Shown here: positions 18,180 through 26,934 of the stretch, in pieces | Numbering within the stretch: the first letter of the stretch is position 1 | Layout: every line of letters begins with the position of its first letter | Assembly (NCBI GenBank): GCA_903861645.1 | Contig: CAIOVE010000081.1 | Coordinates: 1-64,000, forward strand | Length of the DNA stretch: 64,000 nucleotides | Direction: 5' to 3' | DNA from: an uncultured Hyphomicrobiales bacterium | GTDB lineage: Bacteria; Pseudomonadota; Alphaproteobacteria; Rhizobiales; Beijerinckiaceae | The notes under the pieces: model-generated | Told to the model about the DNA's origin: nothing | The model's input: only the letters and a program-made list of their open reading frames with translations | The model's database searches: none | Translations under genes and position numbers: made by a program

Positions 18180-18208
18180 GGGGTCGGCTCCAAGTCGACG
18201 ACGCGCGC

Positions 18209-18315
18209 CTTCTCCCGCTTGCGGGAGAAGGTGGCCGAAGGCCGGATGAGGGCGGCGGGAAAGTCCCTCACCCGGTCGGCTCCGCCGACCACCCTCTCCC
18301 GCGCGCGGGAGAGGG
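18209..18315. repeat. Intergenic palindromic element with three hairpins
   Basis: The gap between cysS and the GNAT gene holds three close hairpins: an 11-bp perfect palindrome CTTCTCCCGCT/TGCGGGAGAAG type at 18209-18230, GGTCGGC-TCC-GCCGACC at 18274-18290, and a 24-base perfect palindrome CCCTCTCCCGCG/CGCGGGAGAGGG at 18292-18315. The sequences between (CGAAGGCCGGATGAGGG, CCCTCACCC) resemble dispersed intergenic repeats known from Hyphomicrobiales. Only this copy occurs in the window. Confidence 0.65.
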
Positions 18316-18351
18316 GTCGCGCGCCACTGTTCAGCGAAGCGGCATGGAGGC

Positions 18352-19821
18352 TCATCGCTTCACCTCCCACGTCGTCGTGCCGTCCTTGTTGTCCTTGAGC
18401 TGGATGCCCATGGCGAGCAATTCGTCGCGGATGCGATCGGATTCCGCCCAGTTTTTGGCGGCGCGCGCGGCGAGGCGGGCGTCGATGAGGGATTGAACGG
18501 CGCTGGAATCGATGTCGTCAGAGCCACGCTTCAAACGACGCCATTCGGTTTCAGAGGCTTGCAGCAAACCAAGCAAATTTGCTGTGTTCCTTAGTCGTTT
18601 CAGGGGACGATTTGCCGAGTCTGGGCGCGCGATGCTCGCTTCTGCGGCGGCGACCTGATGCAAACCGCCAAGCGCGCCGGATGTGTTGAGATCATCGCAA
18701 AGAGCGGCGAACACATCATCGTCAAATCCGTCGTCTGGCCAAGTGGCATCGCCGATAATCGAATACCACCTATCAAGCGTCTTTTCCGCTTCCTCCAGCG
18801 CCTTCACCGTCCAATCAATCGGCTGGCGGTAATGCGTTTTCAGCATCGCGAGGCGCAGAACCTCACCGGGCCATGAACGCCCGCCAAACTTATCCGTGTG
18901 CAGCAACTCGTTGATCGTGACGAAATTGCCCAAAGACTTGGACATTTTCTCGCCCTCGACTTGCAGGAACCCGTTATGCATCCAGACTTTCGCCATGACG
19001 TTCTGGCCGAAGGCGCAACGCGACTGCGCGATTTCGTTCTCGTGATGCGGGAAGATGAGATCGAGGCCGCCGCCGTGAATATCGAAGGTCTCGCCGAGAT
19101 AGCGATGGCTCATGGCCGAGCATTCGATATGCCAACCGGGGCGGCCGAAAATCGCTTCCGTCCGCGCGCCATCGGTGAACTCCGCGTGCCAGCCGGGCTC
19201 GGTCGCCGCGGATTCCTTCCACAACACGAAGTCGCCGGGATTGCGCTTGTGGCCCTCGACCGCGATGCGCGCGCCGGCCTGCTGGTCCTCCAGCCTGCGC
19301 TTCGACAACTGGCCATAGTCAGCCATCGTGTTGACGGCGAAAAGGACCTCGCGCCCCTCGGCACCTGTCGCGATATAGGCGTGCCCGTTCGCCAGCAGCT
19401 TGCCGATGATGGCGACCATCTCGCGGATGTTGTCGGTGGCGCGCGGCTGCACATTGGGCTCAAGGCAGCCGAGCGCCTTCACATCGGCGAAAAACTGGTT
19501 GGCGGTTTTTTCGGTGACGGCGCGGATCGCGTCGTTCAGCGGCAGGTCGGGAAAATCACGGATGGCGCGCGCGTTGATCTTGTCGTCGACGTCGGTGATG
19601 TTGCGGACATAGGTGACGTGTTCGGCGCCATACAGATGGCGCAGCAACCGGTTGAGCACGTCGAAAACGATGACGGGGCGCGCGTTGCCGATGTGGGCGA
19701 AGTCATAGACCGTGGGCCCGCAGACATACATGCGCACGTTGGCGGCATCGAGGGGGACGAAGTCCTCCTTCGCGCGGGTCAGCGTGTTGTAGAGGCGCAA
19801 CGGGGTGTTCACGGGCGACAT
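18352..19821 (-). CDS. cysS: Cysteinyl-tRNA synthetase
   Basis: A 489-residue class I aminoacyl-tRNA synthetase charging tRNA-Cys. The nucleotide motif is HIGN at 43-46 and KMSKS is at 292-296. Zinc ligands C34, C234, H259 and E263 match those of the E. coli enzyme. The DALR-type helical region and a short C-terminal domain ending TTWEVKR are present; length is normal. The start at 19821 is the first ATG of a canonical N-terminus ([16 protein letters not shown]). The gene is alone, with a repeat element downstream. Confidence 0.96.
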   Translation of the reverse strand: MSPVNTPLRLYNTLTRAKEDFVPLDAANVRMYVCGPTVYDFAHIGNARPVIVFDVLNRLLRHLYGAEHVTYVRNITDVDDKINARAIRDFPDLPLNDAIRAVTEKTANQFFADVKALGCLEPNVQPRATDNIREMVAIIGKLLANGHAYIATGAEGREVLFAVNTMADYGQLSKRRLEDQQAGARIAVEGHKRNPGDFVLWKESAATEPGWHAEFTDGARTEAIFGRPGWHIECSAMSHRYLGETFDIHGGGLDLIFPHHENEIAQSRCAFGQNVMAKVWMHNGFLQVEGEKMSKSLGNFVTINELLHTDKFGGRSWPGEVLRLAMLKTHYRQPIDWTVKALEEAEKTLDRWYSIIGDATWPDDGFDDDVFAALCDDLNTSGALGGLHQVAAAEASIARPDSANRPLKRLRNTANLLGLLQASETEWRRLKRGSDDIDSSAVQSLIDARLAARAAKNWAESDRIRDELLAMGIQLKDNKDGTTTWEVKR

Positions 19822-20129
19822 GGGCTTCCTCGAGCCTTGCTGGCTCGGGGCGTCGGCTGAGGTTTTCAGGTCAAGACGGCTCCGGCCAGCAGTGAGCTAG
19901 CTAATAATGATGATCCGGCAAATGCGCGAATTGAGCGTCATTTCGTCACCATGCGCGAGGCGGGCCGCCGCGTCAAGGCGCGGCAACCACGAGTCCGGCG
20001 ACGTTTCAATCGATCGTTAACAAGCAATCTTGCCGTATTGTTAAGCGTTTTTTCATGGCGGACGGGCAATATCCGGGCATCTCCCGCGTTCGGATCGACC
20101 CCGCCATGCTCCTGCCGCTCAACGATAAA
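19822..20129. other. Intergenic region with an inverted repeat
   Basis: This 308-base gap lies between divergent cysS (minus) and a small exported protein (plus). It contains TTAACAA at 20017-20023 and its inverted copy TTGTTAA at 20038-20044, a 7-bp repeat with a 14-base spacer, in a locally AT-rich stretch; this could be an operator or promoter part for the plus-strand gene. In-frame ATGs at 20055 and 20106 could extend that gene into this gap. No other gene is supported. Confidence 0.4.
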
Positions 20130-20432
20130 ATGTCCCTTGGCCGGATTTTGTTGCCGCTCGGCGCGGGCATCGTTCTGCTGACGTCGCTGCTGCGCGCGCC
20201 GGCGCAGGCTGAAACCACGACCTTCATCATCAGTTCGAACGAGGGCTACGGCATTCTCGATTGCCTGACCGATGGCTCGGCCTGCGGCAAGCCGGTGGCC
20301 GACGCCTGGTGCGAGGCCCACCAAAAGAAGCAGGCGGTGGCCTTCGGCCTCGCCTCCGACATCACCGGCTCGATCGGCGAAAAGACCCGGAAGCCCGCGC
20401 CTGGCGACGTGATCGTCGCCTGCAAGGATTGA
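20130..20432 (+). CDS. Small exported protein with three cysteines, unknown function
   Basis: About 100 residues. From the ATG at 20130 the protein opens with a signal peptide (MSLGRILLPLGAGIVLLTSL) cleaved near APAQAE. The mature part, TTFIISSNEGYGILDCLTDG then SACGKPVADAWCEAHQKKQA, has three cysteines and a charged helix; similar small proteins occur across Hyphomicrobiales without known role. No good ribosome site precedes any candidate start; ATGs at 20055 and 20106 are alternatives. It converges on creA with 4 bases between stops. Confidence 0.72.
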   Translation: MSLGRILLPLGAGIVLLTSLLRAPAQAETTTFIISSNEGYGILDCLTDGSACGKPVADAWCEAHQKKQAVAFGLASDITGSIGEKTRKPAPGDVIVACKD

Positions 20433-20436
20433 TGAG

Positions 20437-20955
20437 CTAGCCCTTCAGGAATTCGCCGCATTTGGGGGCGTCGTTCGATCCCCACGGCATGACCGGCACG
20501 GTCGAGGTCGAATTCTTCGGCGAGCCGTCGATCAGCTTGTCCGAATAGACCATGTAAACAAGCACGTTTCGCTTCGCATCGCAGCCGCGCACGATCTGCA
20601 TGCGCTTGAAGATCAGCGAGCGGCGCTCGCGGAACACCACGTCGCCCTGCGCGAACTTGTTCTTGAACTTGATCGGCCCATACTGGCGGCAGGCGAGCGA
20701 AATGTCCGACACCTGCTCGGCGACGCCGAATGCGCCCGCGAGGCCGCCCTTTTCCGGCACGGTGTAATGACAGGCGACGCCCTCCACCTCGGGATCGTCG
20801 ATGGCGTAGGTCGCCAGCTTGTCGTTGGGCGTCAGGAGCTTGAAGACCGTCGATTTGCGAAACACGAGGTCGGGCTCGCCGTCCTCCGCGCGAACCGTCG
20901 CGCTGGCGAGCAAGGTCGGGAGAACGAGGGCGAGCGTGGCGAGAAGGCGGCGCAT
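20437..20955 (-). CDS. creA: CreA family periplasmic protein
   Basis: A 172-residue CreA homologue with a signal peptide (MRRLLATLALVLPTLLASAT) cut near VRAED. The family core is present: FRKSTVFKLLTPNDKLATYA, IDDPEVEGVACHYT, SDISLACRQYGPI and LIFKRMQIVRGCDAKRNVLVYMVY, with paired cysteines suggesting disulfides. CreA is widely conserved but its function is not established; in E. coli the gene sits beside creBCD, while here no such genes are present. Length and order of motifs are normal. Confidence 0.92.
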   Translation of the reverse strand: MRRLLATLALVLPTLLASATVRAEDGEPDLVFRKSTVFKLLTPNDKLATYAIDDPEVEGVACHYTVPEKGGLAGAFGVAEQVSDISLACRQYGPIKFKNKFAQGDVVFRERRSLIFKRMQIVRGCDAKRNVLVYMVYSDKLIDGSPKNSTSTVPVMPWGSNDAPKCGEFLKG

Positions 20956-21183
20956 GGGGCGACTCCGGAACGGGCCTCAAGCCCGACGACGGGGATATGG
21001 GGTATCGCTGGCGCGGGCGCAACGGCGCGCCCCACAAACGCCTTGATCCGGACACGGAACCGGGCGAGAGGAACGGTTAATGAATTTCGATAAAGCTGCT
21101 TCCCGGCGATTCATCCGCGCGAAGGCCCGTCACGGGTTGCCCGCGCGCGTTCGCGAGGCCGGCGGCGCCCGTCAGAGGATTGC

Positions 21184-22257
21184 ATGCGGGTGAGTTTTTT
21201 CAATCAGGCGCGCGGCGTCGCCCTCGCGGCGACAATGATCGCTTGCGCCCCGGCTGCCCTCGCCCAGACCTATGAATGCGACCGCCTGCGCGCGCAGATC
21301 GCCTCCATTTCGCCCGCCGCCTCGCCACAGGCGGCGCGCTACGCGGCCGCGACCGACAAACAGCGACAGGAACTCGATCGCACCAGCGCCTATGCGCGCT
21401 CCATCGGCTGCGACAACCGGCAATTCCTGATTTTCGGCAATCCGCCGCCGCCGCAGTGCGGCGGCCTCGAGGCGCAAATGCAACGCATGCGCGCCAACCT
21501 CGCCAATTTGCAGGCGCAGGCGCGTGGCGGCGACGCCATCGCGCAACGGCAGGCCTTGCAGGCGCGTTTCGAGGCCACCTGCCGCCCCGGCGCGAACGGG
21601 CTTTTCGATTCGCTCTTCGGCTCGTCGCGCGAACAAATTCCAATTGACGACATCGCCCCGCCGATGCGCGACCCCGCCGAGGATGGACGGCCGCGTGGCG
21701 GCTCCATGGCGGTCTGCGTGCGCGCCTGCGACGGCGGTTATTTCCCGGTGAGTTATTCCGCGCGCTCGTCCCGCTATGATTCCCTGGAGGAACTCTGTCA
21801 GGCGCAGTGCCCAGGGACCAAGACGGCGCTCTACACGATGCCCCCCTCCGGCACGATCGATCAGGCGGTCGGCACGGATGGCGAGCCCTATGCGTCGATG
21901 GAAAACGCCGGCAAATTTCGCAAGACCTACAATCCGACATGCGCCTGCAAGCCGCCCAACAAATCGTGGGTGGAGGCGCTGGCGCAGGCCGAGGAACTGC
22001 TGGGCCGCAAGGCCGCCAGCGACGTCATCGTGACGCCGGAAAAATCAGAGGAATTGTCGCGGCCCAAGCTGGCGCGCGTCACGACGGACAAGCCGGCGAA
22101 CGCCGAGGATCCCGCGACCGGCGCAAGCGCCGCGCCGCCCGCCAAGGGGGCGCCGCCAAACGCGCCGCGCTATGGGCTGAGGGATGGCGACACCCACGAA
22201 AAGACCGACACGGGCGGCCACACCCGCCGGGTCAGGGTAATCGGGCCAAAGCTCTAG
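21184..22257 (+). CDS. DUF2865 family exported protein
   Basis: A 357-residue exported protein of the DUF2865 type. A signal peptide ([19 protein letters not shown]) is followed by an alpha-helical stretch with Gln/Ala repeats at about 60-125, then the conserved block [20 protein letters not shown] with several cysteines, then [17 protein letters not shown] and ACKPPNKSW. The C-terminus is Pro/Ala-rich. The DUF is restricted mainly to Hyphomicrobiales; its role is unknown, but the conserved Cys pairs point to a disulfide-bonded envelope protein. Its last 26 bases overlap the convergent gltX stop. Confidence 0.85.
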   Translation: MRVSFFNQARGVALAATMIACAPAALAQTYECDRLRAQIASISPAASPQAARYAAATDKQRQELDRTSAYARSIGCDNRQFLIFGNPPPPQCGGLEAQMQRMRANLANLQAQARGGDAIAQRQALQARFEATCRPGANGLFDSLFGSSREQIPIDDIAPPMRDPAEDGRPRGGSMAVCVRACDGGYFPVSYSARSSRYDSLEELCQAQCPGTKTALYTMPPSGTIDQAVGTDGEPYASMENAGKFRKTYNPTCACKPPNKSWVEALAQAEELLGRKAASDVIVTPEKSEELSRPKLARVTTDKPANAEDPATGASAAPPAKGAPPNAPRYGLRDGDTHEKTDTGGHTRRVRVIGPKL

Positions 22258-23572
22258 CGCGGCCGATGAGCGGCAGCAGCGCCGCCATTTCCGGTCCGTT
22301 CTCGCGGCCGGTCAACGCCAGCCGCAACGGGTGGAACAGCGCCTTGCCCTTGCGCCCGGTCGCCTGCTTGAGCTGGCCCGTCCACGCGGCGAAGGTCTGG
22401 TGATCCCAGGGTTCGGCCGGCAGGGCCTCGCGCGCCGCGTGAAGGAACTCCACGTCCTCGTGCACGGGAGCGATCTCGCCCTCGACCACGCGCCACCACT
22501 CCACCACGTCGGCGAAGCGCGCGAGGTTGCCGCGCACGGCGAGCCAGAAGGGTTCGGCCTTGTGGCCAAGGATATCTTGCGGCGAGAGCCGGTCGCGCAC
22601 CGAGTCATAATCCAGCGCCAGCAGGGTTTTCGCCGACAGCGCGGCAAGATCGTGGTCATCGAAGCGCGCGGCGTGGCGCGACGTATGCGCGATGTCGAAC
22701 AGGCCAAGCAGTTCGCCGAGCGATTTCACCGGCTGCACGCTGGCGGAAGAGCCCGTCAGCACGGCGAGCGCCGCGACGGCGAGCGGCTCGACCCCCGCCT
22801 CCCGAAGCGACCCGATGGAGAGCGCGCCGGTGCGCTTCGACAGGCCCTCGCCCGAAGCCGCCGTCAGCAGGTTGTGATGGCCGAAACGGGGCGTCGCCTC
22901 GGGCCCGGCCAGCGCCTCGAACAATTCGATCTGCACGGCGGTATTGGTGACATGGTCCTCGCCGCGGATGACATGGGTCACGCCGAGGTCGAGATCATCG
23001 ACAACGGAGGGCAGCGTATAGAGCCAGGTGCCGTCCTCGCGGATCAACACGGGGTCGGACAGGGACGCCGTGTCGATGTGGCTTTCGCCGCGGACAAGAT
23101 CGTTCCATTGCACAATGCGTGGCTCGAGACGGAACCGCCAATGCGGCCGGCGCCCCTGAGCCTCCAGCGCGGCGCGCTCGTCGGCGGTCAGCGCCAGCGC
23201 CGCCCGGTCGTAGATCGGCGGCAAGCCGCGGGTGATCTGGCGCTTGCGGCGGCGGTCGAGTTCGTCGGCCGTCTCGAAGCAGGGGTACAGCCTGCCCATC
23301 GCCTTCAACCGCTCCGCGGCCGCGGCGTAAAGTGGAAACCGTTCCGACTGGCGCACGGTCAGCGAGGGTTCGATGCCAAGCCAGGCCAGATCGACCTCGA
23401 TAGCCGCGGCGTATTCCTCGCGGGAGCGCTCCGCGTCCGTATCGTCGAAACGCAGGATGAAGCGGCCATGCCCGGCGCGCGCGAACAGATAATTGAACAG
23501 CGCGGTGCGCGCGTTGCCAATGTGAATGCGGCCGGTGGGCGAGGGCGCGAAACGGACGACGGGGGGACGCAT
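22232..23572 (-). CDS. gltX: Glutamyl-tRNA synthetase
   Basis: A 446-residue class I synthetase charging tRNA-Glu (and, in organisms with GatCAB, tRNA-Gln). HIGN is at 17-20 in [14 protein letters not shown] and the KMSKS-equivalent is GLSKR. The catalytic domain carries [13 protein letters not shown] and [11 protein letters not shown], and a helical anticodon domain follows. ATG at 23572 gives the usual [14 protein letters not shown] start; a TTG two codons upstream is possible. Many Hyphomicrobiales have two gltX copies, so this may be the second, slightly short form. Its 3' end overlaps the convergent DUF2865 gene by 26 bases. Confidence 0.93.
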   Translation of the reverse strand: MRPPVVRFAPSPTGRIHIGNARTALFNYLFARAGHGRFILRFDDTDAERSREEYAAAIEVDLAWLGIEPSLTVRQSERFPLYAAAAERLKAMGRLYPCFETADELDRRRKRQITRGLPPIYDRAALALTADERAALEAQGRRPHWRFRLEPRIVQWNDLVRGESHIDTASLSDPVLIREDGTWLYTLPSVVDDLDLGVTHVIRGEDHVTNTAVQIELFEALAGPEATPRFGHHNLLTAASGEGLSKRTGALSIGSLREAGVEPLAVAALAVLTGSSASVQPVKSLGELLGLFDIAHTSRHAARFDDHDLAALSAKTLLALDYDSVRDRLSPQDILGHKAEPFWLAVRGNLARFADVVEWWRVVEGEIAPVHEDVEFLHAAREALPAEPWDHQTFAAWTGQLKQATGRKGKALFHPLRLALTGRENGPEMAALLPLIGRARALARLP

Positions 23573-23652
23573 GGCCAAACCCTGGCAAGAAATCTGGGCG
23601 CGGCGATGGCCGGCGCGGGCCGACCTTGTGCCCCCTTTTGACGGGAATGTTA

Positions 23653-23668
23653 AGGGCGAAATCGCCCT
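23653..23668. terminator. Short hairpin between MFS gene and gltX, possible terminator
   Basis: AGGGCGA-AA-TCGCCCT forms a 7-bp perfect stem 15 bases downstream of the MFS gene stop (minus strand), followed on that strand by TTAACATT. It matches the hairpin at 5668-5683 in all but one loop base. Confidence 0.45.
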
Positions 23669-23683
23669 CGCGCGCGCCCCGCC

Positions 23684-25054
23684 CTACTCGGCGGCGGCGG
23701 GCGCCGGGGCGGACCGGCGCGTCGCCGCCGTCTCCCGATAGGCGAGATACATGACGAGAATGGCCAGACCGCCGATGATCATGGGGATGGCGTAAACGTC
23801 GAAAACCTGCTCGACCGCCCATTTGCGATCAAACAGAAAACCAGCCAACACCGGCCCGATCATCGCGCCGAAACGGCCGACGCCGAAGGCCCAGCCCAAC
23901 CCCGTCGAGCGCAGCGCCGTCGGATAGAAAAAGATCATCAGGGCGTTGATGCATTTCTGGATGCCGCTGACGCTGCCGGTCGCGACGAAGGCCATGAAGG
24001 TGGCGACCCAGGCGACGGAGCGCGCGCCGAGGCCCGTGAAGAACAGGAAGGCGCCGCCCAGCATGAACAGCGCCATGATGACACGATAGGGTCCGAAGCG
24101 ATCCATCAGCGGACCCAGCACCAGCGCGGCGAGGATGCCGCCGCTCGTCGCCCAGGTCGCCGCCACGGTGGCTTCCGCCTGCGTGTAGCCAACCATGGTG
24201 AAGATGGAAGGCAGCCATTGCAGCACGAAGAAGATCACCATGAGATTCATGAACAGCGCGAGCCACAGCATCAGCGTGCCCAGCGCGCGTCCATTGGTGA
24301 ACAATTGCGCGACCGCCATGGCGCCTTCGCGCTTGTCGTTGACGATGAAGACGGTGTTGGCGTCGATGCGCGCGGCTGGCGCGATGCGGCGGACGAGTGC
24401 CGCGATCAGCTCGCGCGGCGCGCCCCTGGAAATCAGAAACTCCGGCGATTCCGGCAGCGTGAAAAACAGAAACGCGGCGATCGCCATCGGGATCAGCCCG
24501 CCGACGACCATGTGAACCCGCCAGCCGTATTGCTCGATGATCTGGCCGGCGATGAGGCCCGCCGCCATGGTGCCGAAGGAATAGCCGCAATAGATGAGCG
24601 CGATGCAGGTCGAGCGCACGCGCTTGGGGCCATATTCGCCCGTCAGCGCGACGCCGCTGGGAATGACGCCGGCGAGGCCAATGCCGGCGATCACGCGAAG
24701 AGCGATCATCGTCGTCGGGTCATTGACGTAATAGCACGCCATGGTCGCGAGGCTGAACAGCACCATGTTCCAGAGAATGAGCGGTCGATGGCCGAAACGG
24801 ATCGACAGGGGCGCGACGAAGGCGAAGCCGATCAGAAGGCCCCAGATCATCGACGAAAAGATGGTGCCCAGCAGGGTGCGCGAGATCGCCCATTCCTTGA
24901 GAATCTTCGGCCCGATGTAGCTGACGAGCTGCACGTCGAGGCCGTCGATGAACAGAATCAATCCGCCGAGAAAGACCACCCACATCTGGTAGCCGCCCAT
25001 GGGCTGCTGGTCGATTTGTTGCTCGACGTTCAGCGTGGCGCCGCTCGAAGCCAT
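23684..25054 (-). CDS. MFS transporter, aromatic acid:H+ symporter (AAHS) type
   Basis: A 456-residue 12-helix major facilitator. The opening QMWVVFLGGLILFIDGLDVQ matches the AAHS family, whose helix-1 Asp (in FxDGxD) is needed for transport. The loop-2 motif appears as PLSIRFGHRPLI, and GEYGPKRVRSTCIALIYCGYS is the typical helix-5 region. Such carriers bring in benzoate-type acids with protons. No aromatic catabolic genes adjoin it; the next gene upstream in the minus direction is the GlcD-like oxidase 370 bases away. Confidence 0.88.
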   Translation of the reverse strand: MASSGATLNVEQQIDQQPMGGYQMWVVFLGGLILFIDGLDVQLVSYIGPKILKEWAISRTLLGTIFSSMIWGLLIGFAFVAPLSIRFGHRPLILWNMVLFSLATMACYYVNDPTTMIALRVIAGIGLAGVIPSGVALTGEYGPKRVRSTCIALIYCGYSFGTMAAGLIAGQIIEQYGWRVHMVVGGLIPMAIAAFLFFTLPESPEFLISRGAPRELIAALVRRIAPAARIDANTVFIVNDKREGAMAVAQLFTNGRALGTLMLWLALFMNLMVIFFVLQWLPSIFTMVGYTQAEATVAATWATSGGILAALVLGPLMDRFGPYRVIMALFMLGGAFLFFTGLGARSVAWVATFMAFVATGSVSGIQKCINALMIFFYPTALRSTGLGWAFGVGRFGAMIGPVLAGFLFDRKWAVEQVFDVYAIPMIIGGLAILVMYLAYRETAATRRSAPAPAAAE

Positions 25055-25253
25055 GGCGAATCCCTCCCGCCGCGTTCACGGCATATATTTTCGCCGATTG
25101 AACGCCGCGAAACGGAGCCCGTCAACCACTCCTTGGGCGCCGCGCATAAAATTCCAGCGATTTGCGCATGGATCGCGCGGCGAAGGCCTATCGCGGATTC
25201 CGCGAATCTGCCTACATTCGGTCGTCGTCAACAACCGAAAAGGAGGTGATCTA

Positions 25254-25331
25254 GTGTCTCATTGTCCAACGCCGCGGTCGTCGGAATACGGGATCTGGAC
25301 TCCTGCTCATGCGGAGTTAAGCCCCGCGTGA
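25254..25331 (+). CDS. 25-codon ORF with near-perfect Shine-Dalgarno, leader peptide or sRNA candidate
   Basis: AAAAGGAGGTGATCTA at 25238-25253 is almost the full complement of the 3' end of 16S rRNA and sits directly before a GTG at 25254. The frame encodes VSHCPTPRSSEYGIWTPAHA then ELSPA and stop. A small stem GGTCC-TGCC-GGACC at 25344-25357 and the strong hairpin at 25375-25399 follow, giving a transcription unit of about 150 bases. The length is below usual gene callers, but the ribosome site is far stronger than any neighbour's. Whether the peptide, the RNA or both matter is unknown. Confidence 0.5.
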   Translation: MSHCPTPRSSEYGIWTPAHAELSPA

Positions 25332-25374
25332 GCGGCGCCTTGTGGTCCTGCCGGACCGCGGTCAATGACAATGG

Positions 25375-25399
25375 AAAGGCCGCCCTCGTGGCGGCCTTT
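25375..25399. terminator. Strong bidirectional-looking terminator hairpin
   Basis: AAAGGCCGCC-CTCGT-GGCGGCCTTT: a 10-bp perfect stem with a 5-base loop, with the A/T ends supplying a short T-run on either strand. It lies 26 bases beyond the stop of the minus-strand FAD oxidase and about 43 bases beyond the plus-strand small ORF, so it may serve both. Confidence 0.85.
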
Positions 25400-25425
25400 C
25401 TCGTTGTGGCGCCACGCGGCAAAGC

Positions 25426-26859
25426 CTACTCGGCCGCGTCGCGGGCCTCGCCATAGGCGGGGTCGAACATCTTGCCGGGGTTCATGATGCCCTTGGGATC
25501 GAACAGCGCGCGGATGCTCGCCATCATGCCGAATTCGAGCGGCGTTTTCTGGCCGCGCACGCGCTCGAAGTTCTCGACGCCGACGCCATGCTCGGCGCAG
25601 ATGGAGCCGCCGTAGGACCAGATGAGGTCGTCTATGGCCGAGACGATGTCCTTGCACAGCTTGTCGAAGACGGGATCGCCCGGCTTGCCCTCGGGCCAGA
25701 TGCTCATGTGCAGATTGCCGTCGCCGACGTGGCCGAAGGCGATGACCTTGGAGGGCGCGTGAATCGCGCGGGCGCGTTGTTCGCACTCGGCGAGGAACGG
25801 CACGATGCGATCGATCGGCACGGATGCGTCCCATTTGAGCATCTTGCCGGTCATCAGCTTGAGCGGGGGAATCTCGTCGCGCAGATTCCACAGGTTCTGC
25901 TCCTGCGCCATGTTCTGCGCGAGGGCCGCGTCGGTCAGAAGGCCCCGCTCGACCGCCTCGCCGAAGAAGGTTTCGAGTTTCTCGGTGATTTCGTCGCGAC
26001 CGGAGAAGCGCACCAGCACGAACCATTCGGCGCGCGTTTCCATCGGGCGCGTCAGGCTCGGATATTTGGCGATGGCGCGGTCGACCATGTGACCGGGAAT
26101 CAGCTCGAAGGCCGTCAGGTTGGCGTCGCCAATCGAGCGCGCGAGGGCGAACAGTTCCATCAGGCGCGATACGTCGCCGACCGAGGCGTACATGGTCTGA
26201 TCGCGCGGCGGCCGCGGATGCAGGCGCATGACGGCGCGGGTGACGATGCCGAGCGTGCCCTCGGCGCCGATGAACAGATGCTTGAGATCGTAGCCCGAGG
26301 AATCCTTGCGCAGCGCGCGCAGGCCATTCCAGACGCGGCCATCGGGCAAGACGACCTCGACGCCCAGCACCTGGTCGCGCGTGTTGCCGAAGCGCAGCAC
26401 GTTCATGCCGCCGGCGTTGGTTGAGATGGCGCCGCCGATGGTCGCCGAGCCGCGCGCGCCCCAGTCCAGCGCGAAGGCGCGGTCAACATCGGCCGCCGCG
26501 TCATGGATGGATTGCACGATGCAGCCGGCTTCCGCCGTCACGGAATAACGCAGGGGATCGACGGAGATGACGCGGTTCATCCGCGCCAGCGAAAGGATGA
26601 TGCAGGGGCGGTCGCCGCGCGGCACCGCGCCGCCGCACAGGCCCGTGTTGCCGCCCTGCGGCACGATGACGATGCCGCGCCGGTTGCACAGACGCACGAC
26701 GGCGGCGACTTCCTCGGTGCTGGCGGGACGCGCCACCAGGAGCGCGACGCCACGATAAGCGCCCCTGATGTCGGCGACATAGGTCGCGGCATCTTCGCCC
26801 TCCAGCCAGCCGCGCGGGCCCAGCAATTCCTTCAGTTCGGCGACCGCTTCATTGGACAT
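25426..26859 (-). CDS. FAD-linked 2-hydroxyacid dehydrogenase (GlcD / D-lactate dehydrogenase type)
   Basis: A 477-residue flavoenzyme with a PCMH-type FAD domain: VPQGGNTGLCGGAVP near residue 65 binds the pyrophosphate, and TIGGAISTNAGGMNVLRFG near 140 is the second flavin motif. The C-terminal cap contains AFGHVGDGNLHMSIW (metal and substrate His) and CAEHGVGVENFERV, and the end MNPGKMFDP is standard. Relatives oxidise glycolate, D-lactate or D-2-hydroxyglutarate; which one is not decided here. No GlcE or GlcF partner is present, so D-lactate or D-2-hydroxyglutarate is more likely than glycolate oxidation. Confidence 0.9.
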   Translation of the reverse strand: MSNEAVAELKELLGPRGWLEGEDAATYVADIRGAYRGVALLVARPASTEEVAAVVRLCNRRGIVIVPQGGNTGLCGGAVPRGDRPCIILSLARMNRVISVDPLRYSVTAEAGCIVQSIHDAAADVDRAFALDWGARGSATIGGAISTNAGGMNVLRFGNTRDQVLGVEVVLPDGRVWNGLRALRKDSSGYDLKHLFIGAEGTLGIVTRAVMRLHPRPPRDQTMYASVGDVSRLMELFALARSIGDANLTAFELIPGHMVDRAIAKYPSLTRPMETRAEWFVLVRFSGRDEITEKLETFFGEAVERGLLTDAALAQNMAQEQNLWNLRDEIPPLKLMTGKMLKWDASVPIDRIVPFLAECEQRARAIHAPSKVIAFGHVGDGNLHMSIWPEGKPGDPVFDKLCKDIVSAIDDLIWSYGGSICAEHGVGVENFERVRGQKTPLEFGMMASIRALFDPKGIMNPGKMFDPAYGEARDAAE

Positions 26860-26934
26860 GCGAAGTTCCTCCCGGATTTGTTGAAGACGGCGCGCGTTTT
26901 CACGCGCCGCGGTCCCGCGCGCCCGAGGGCGCCT

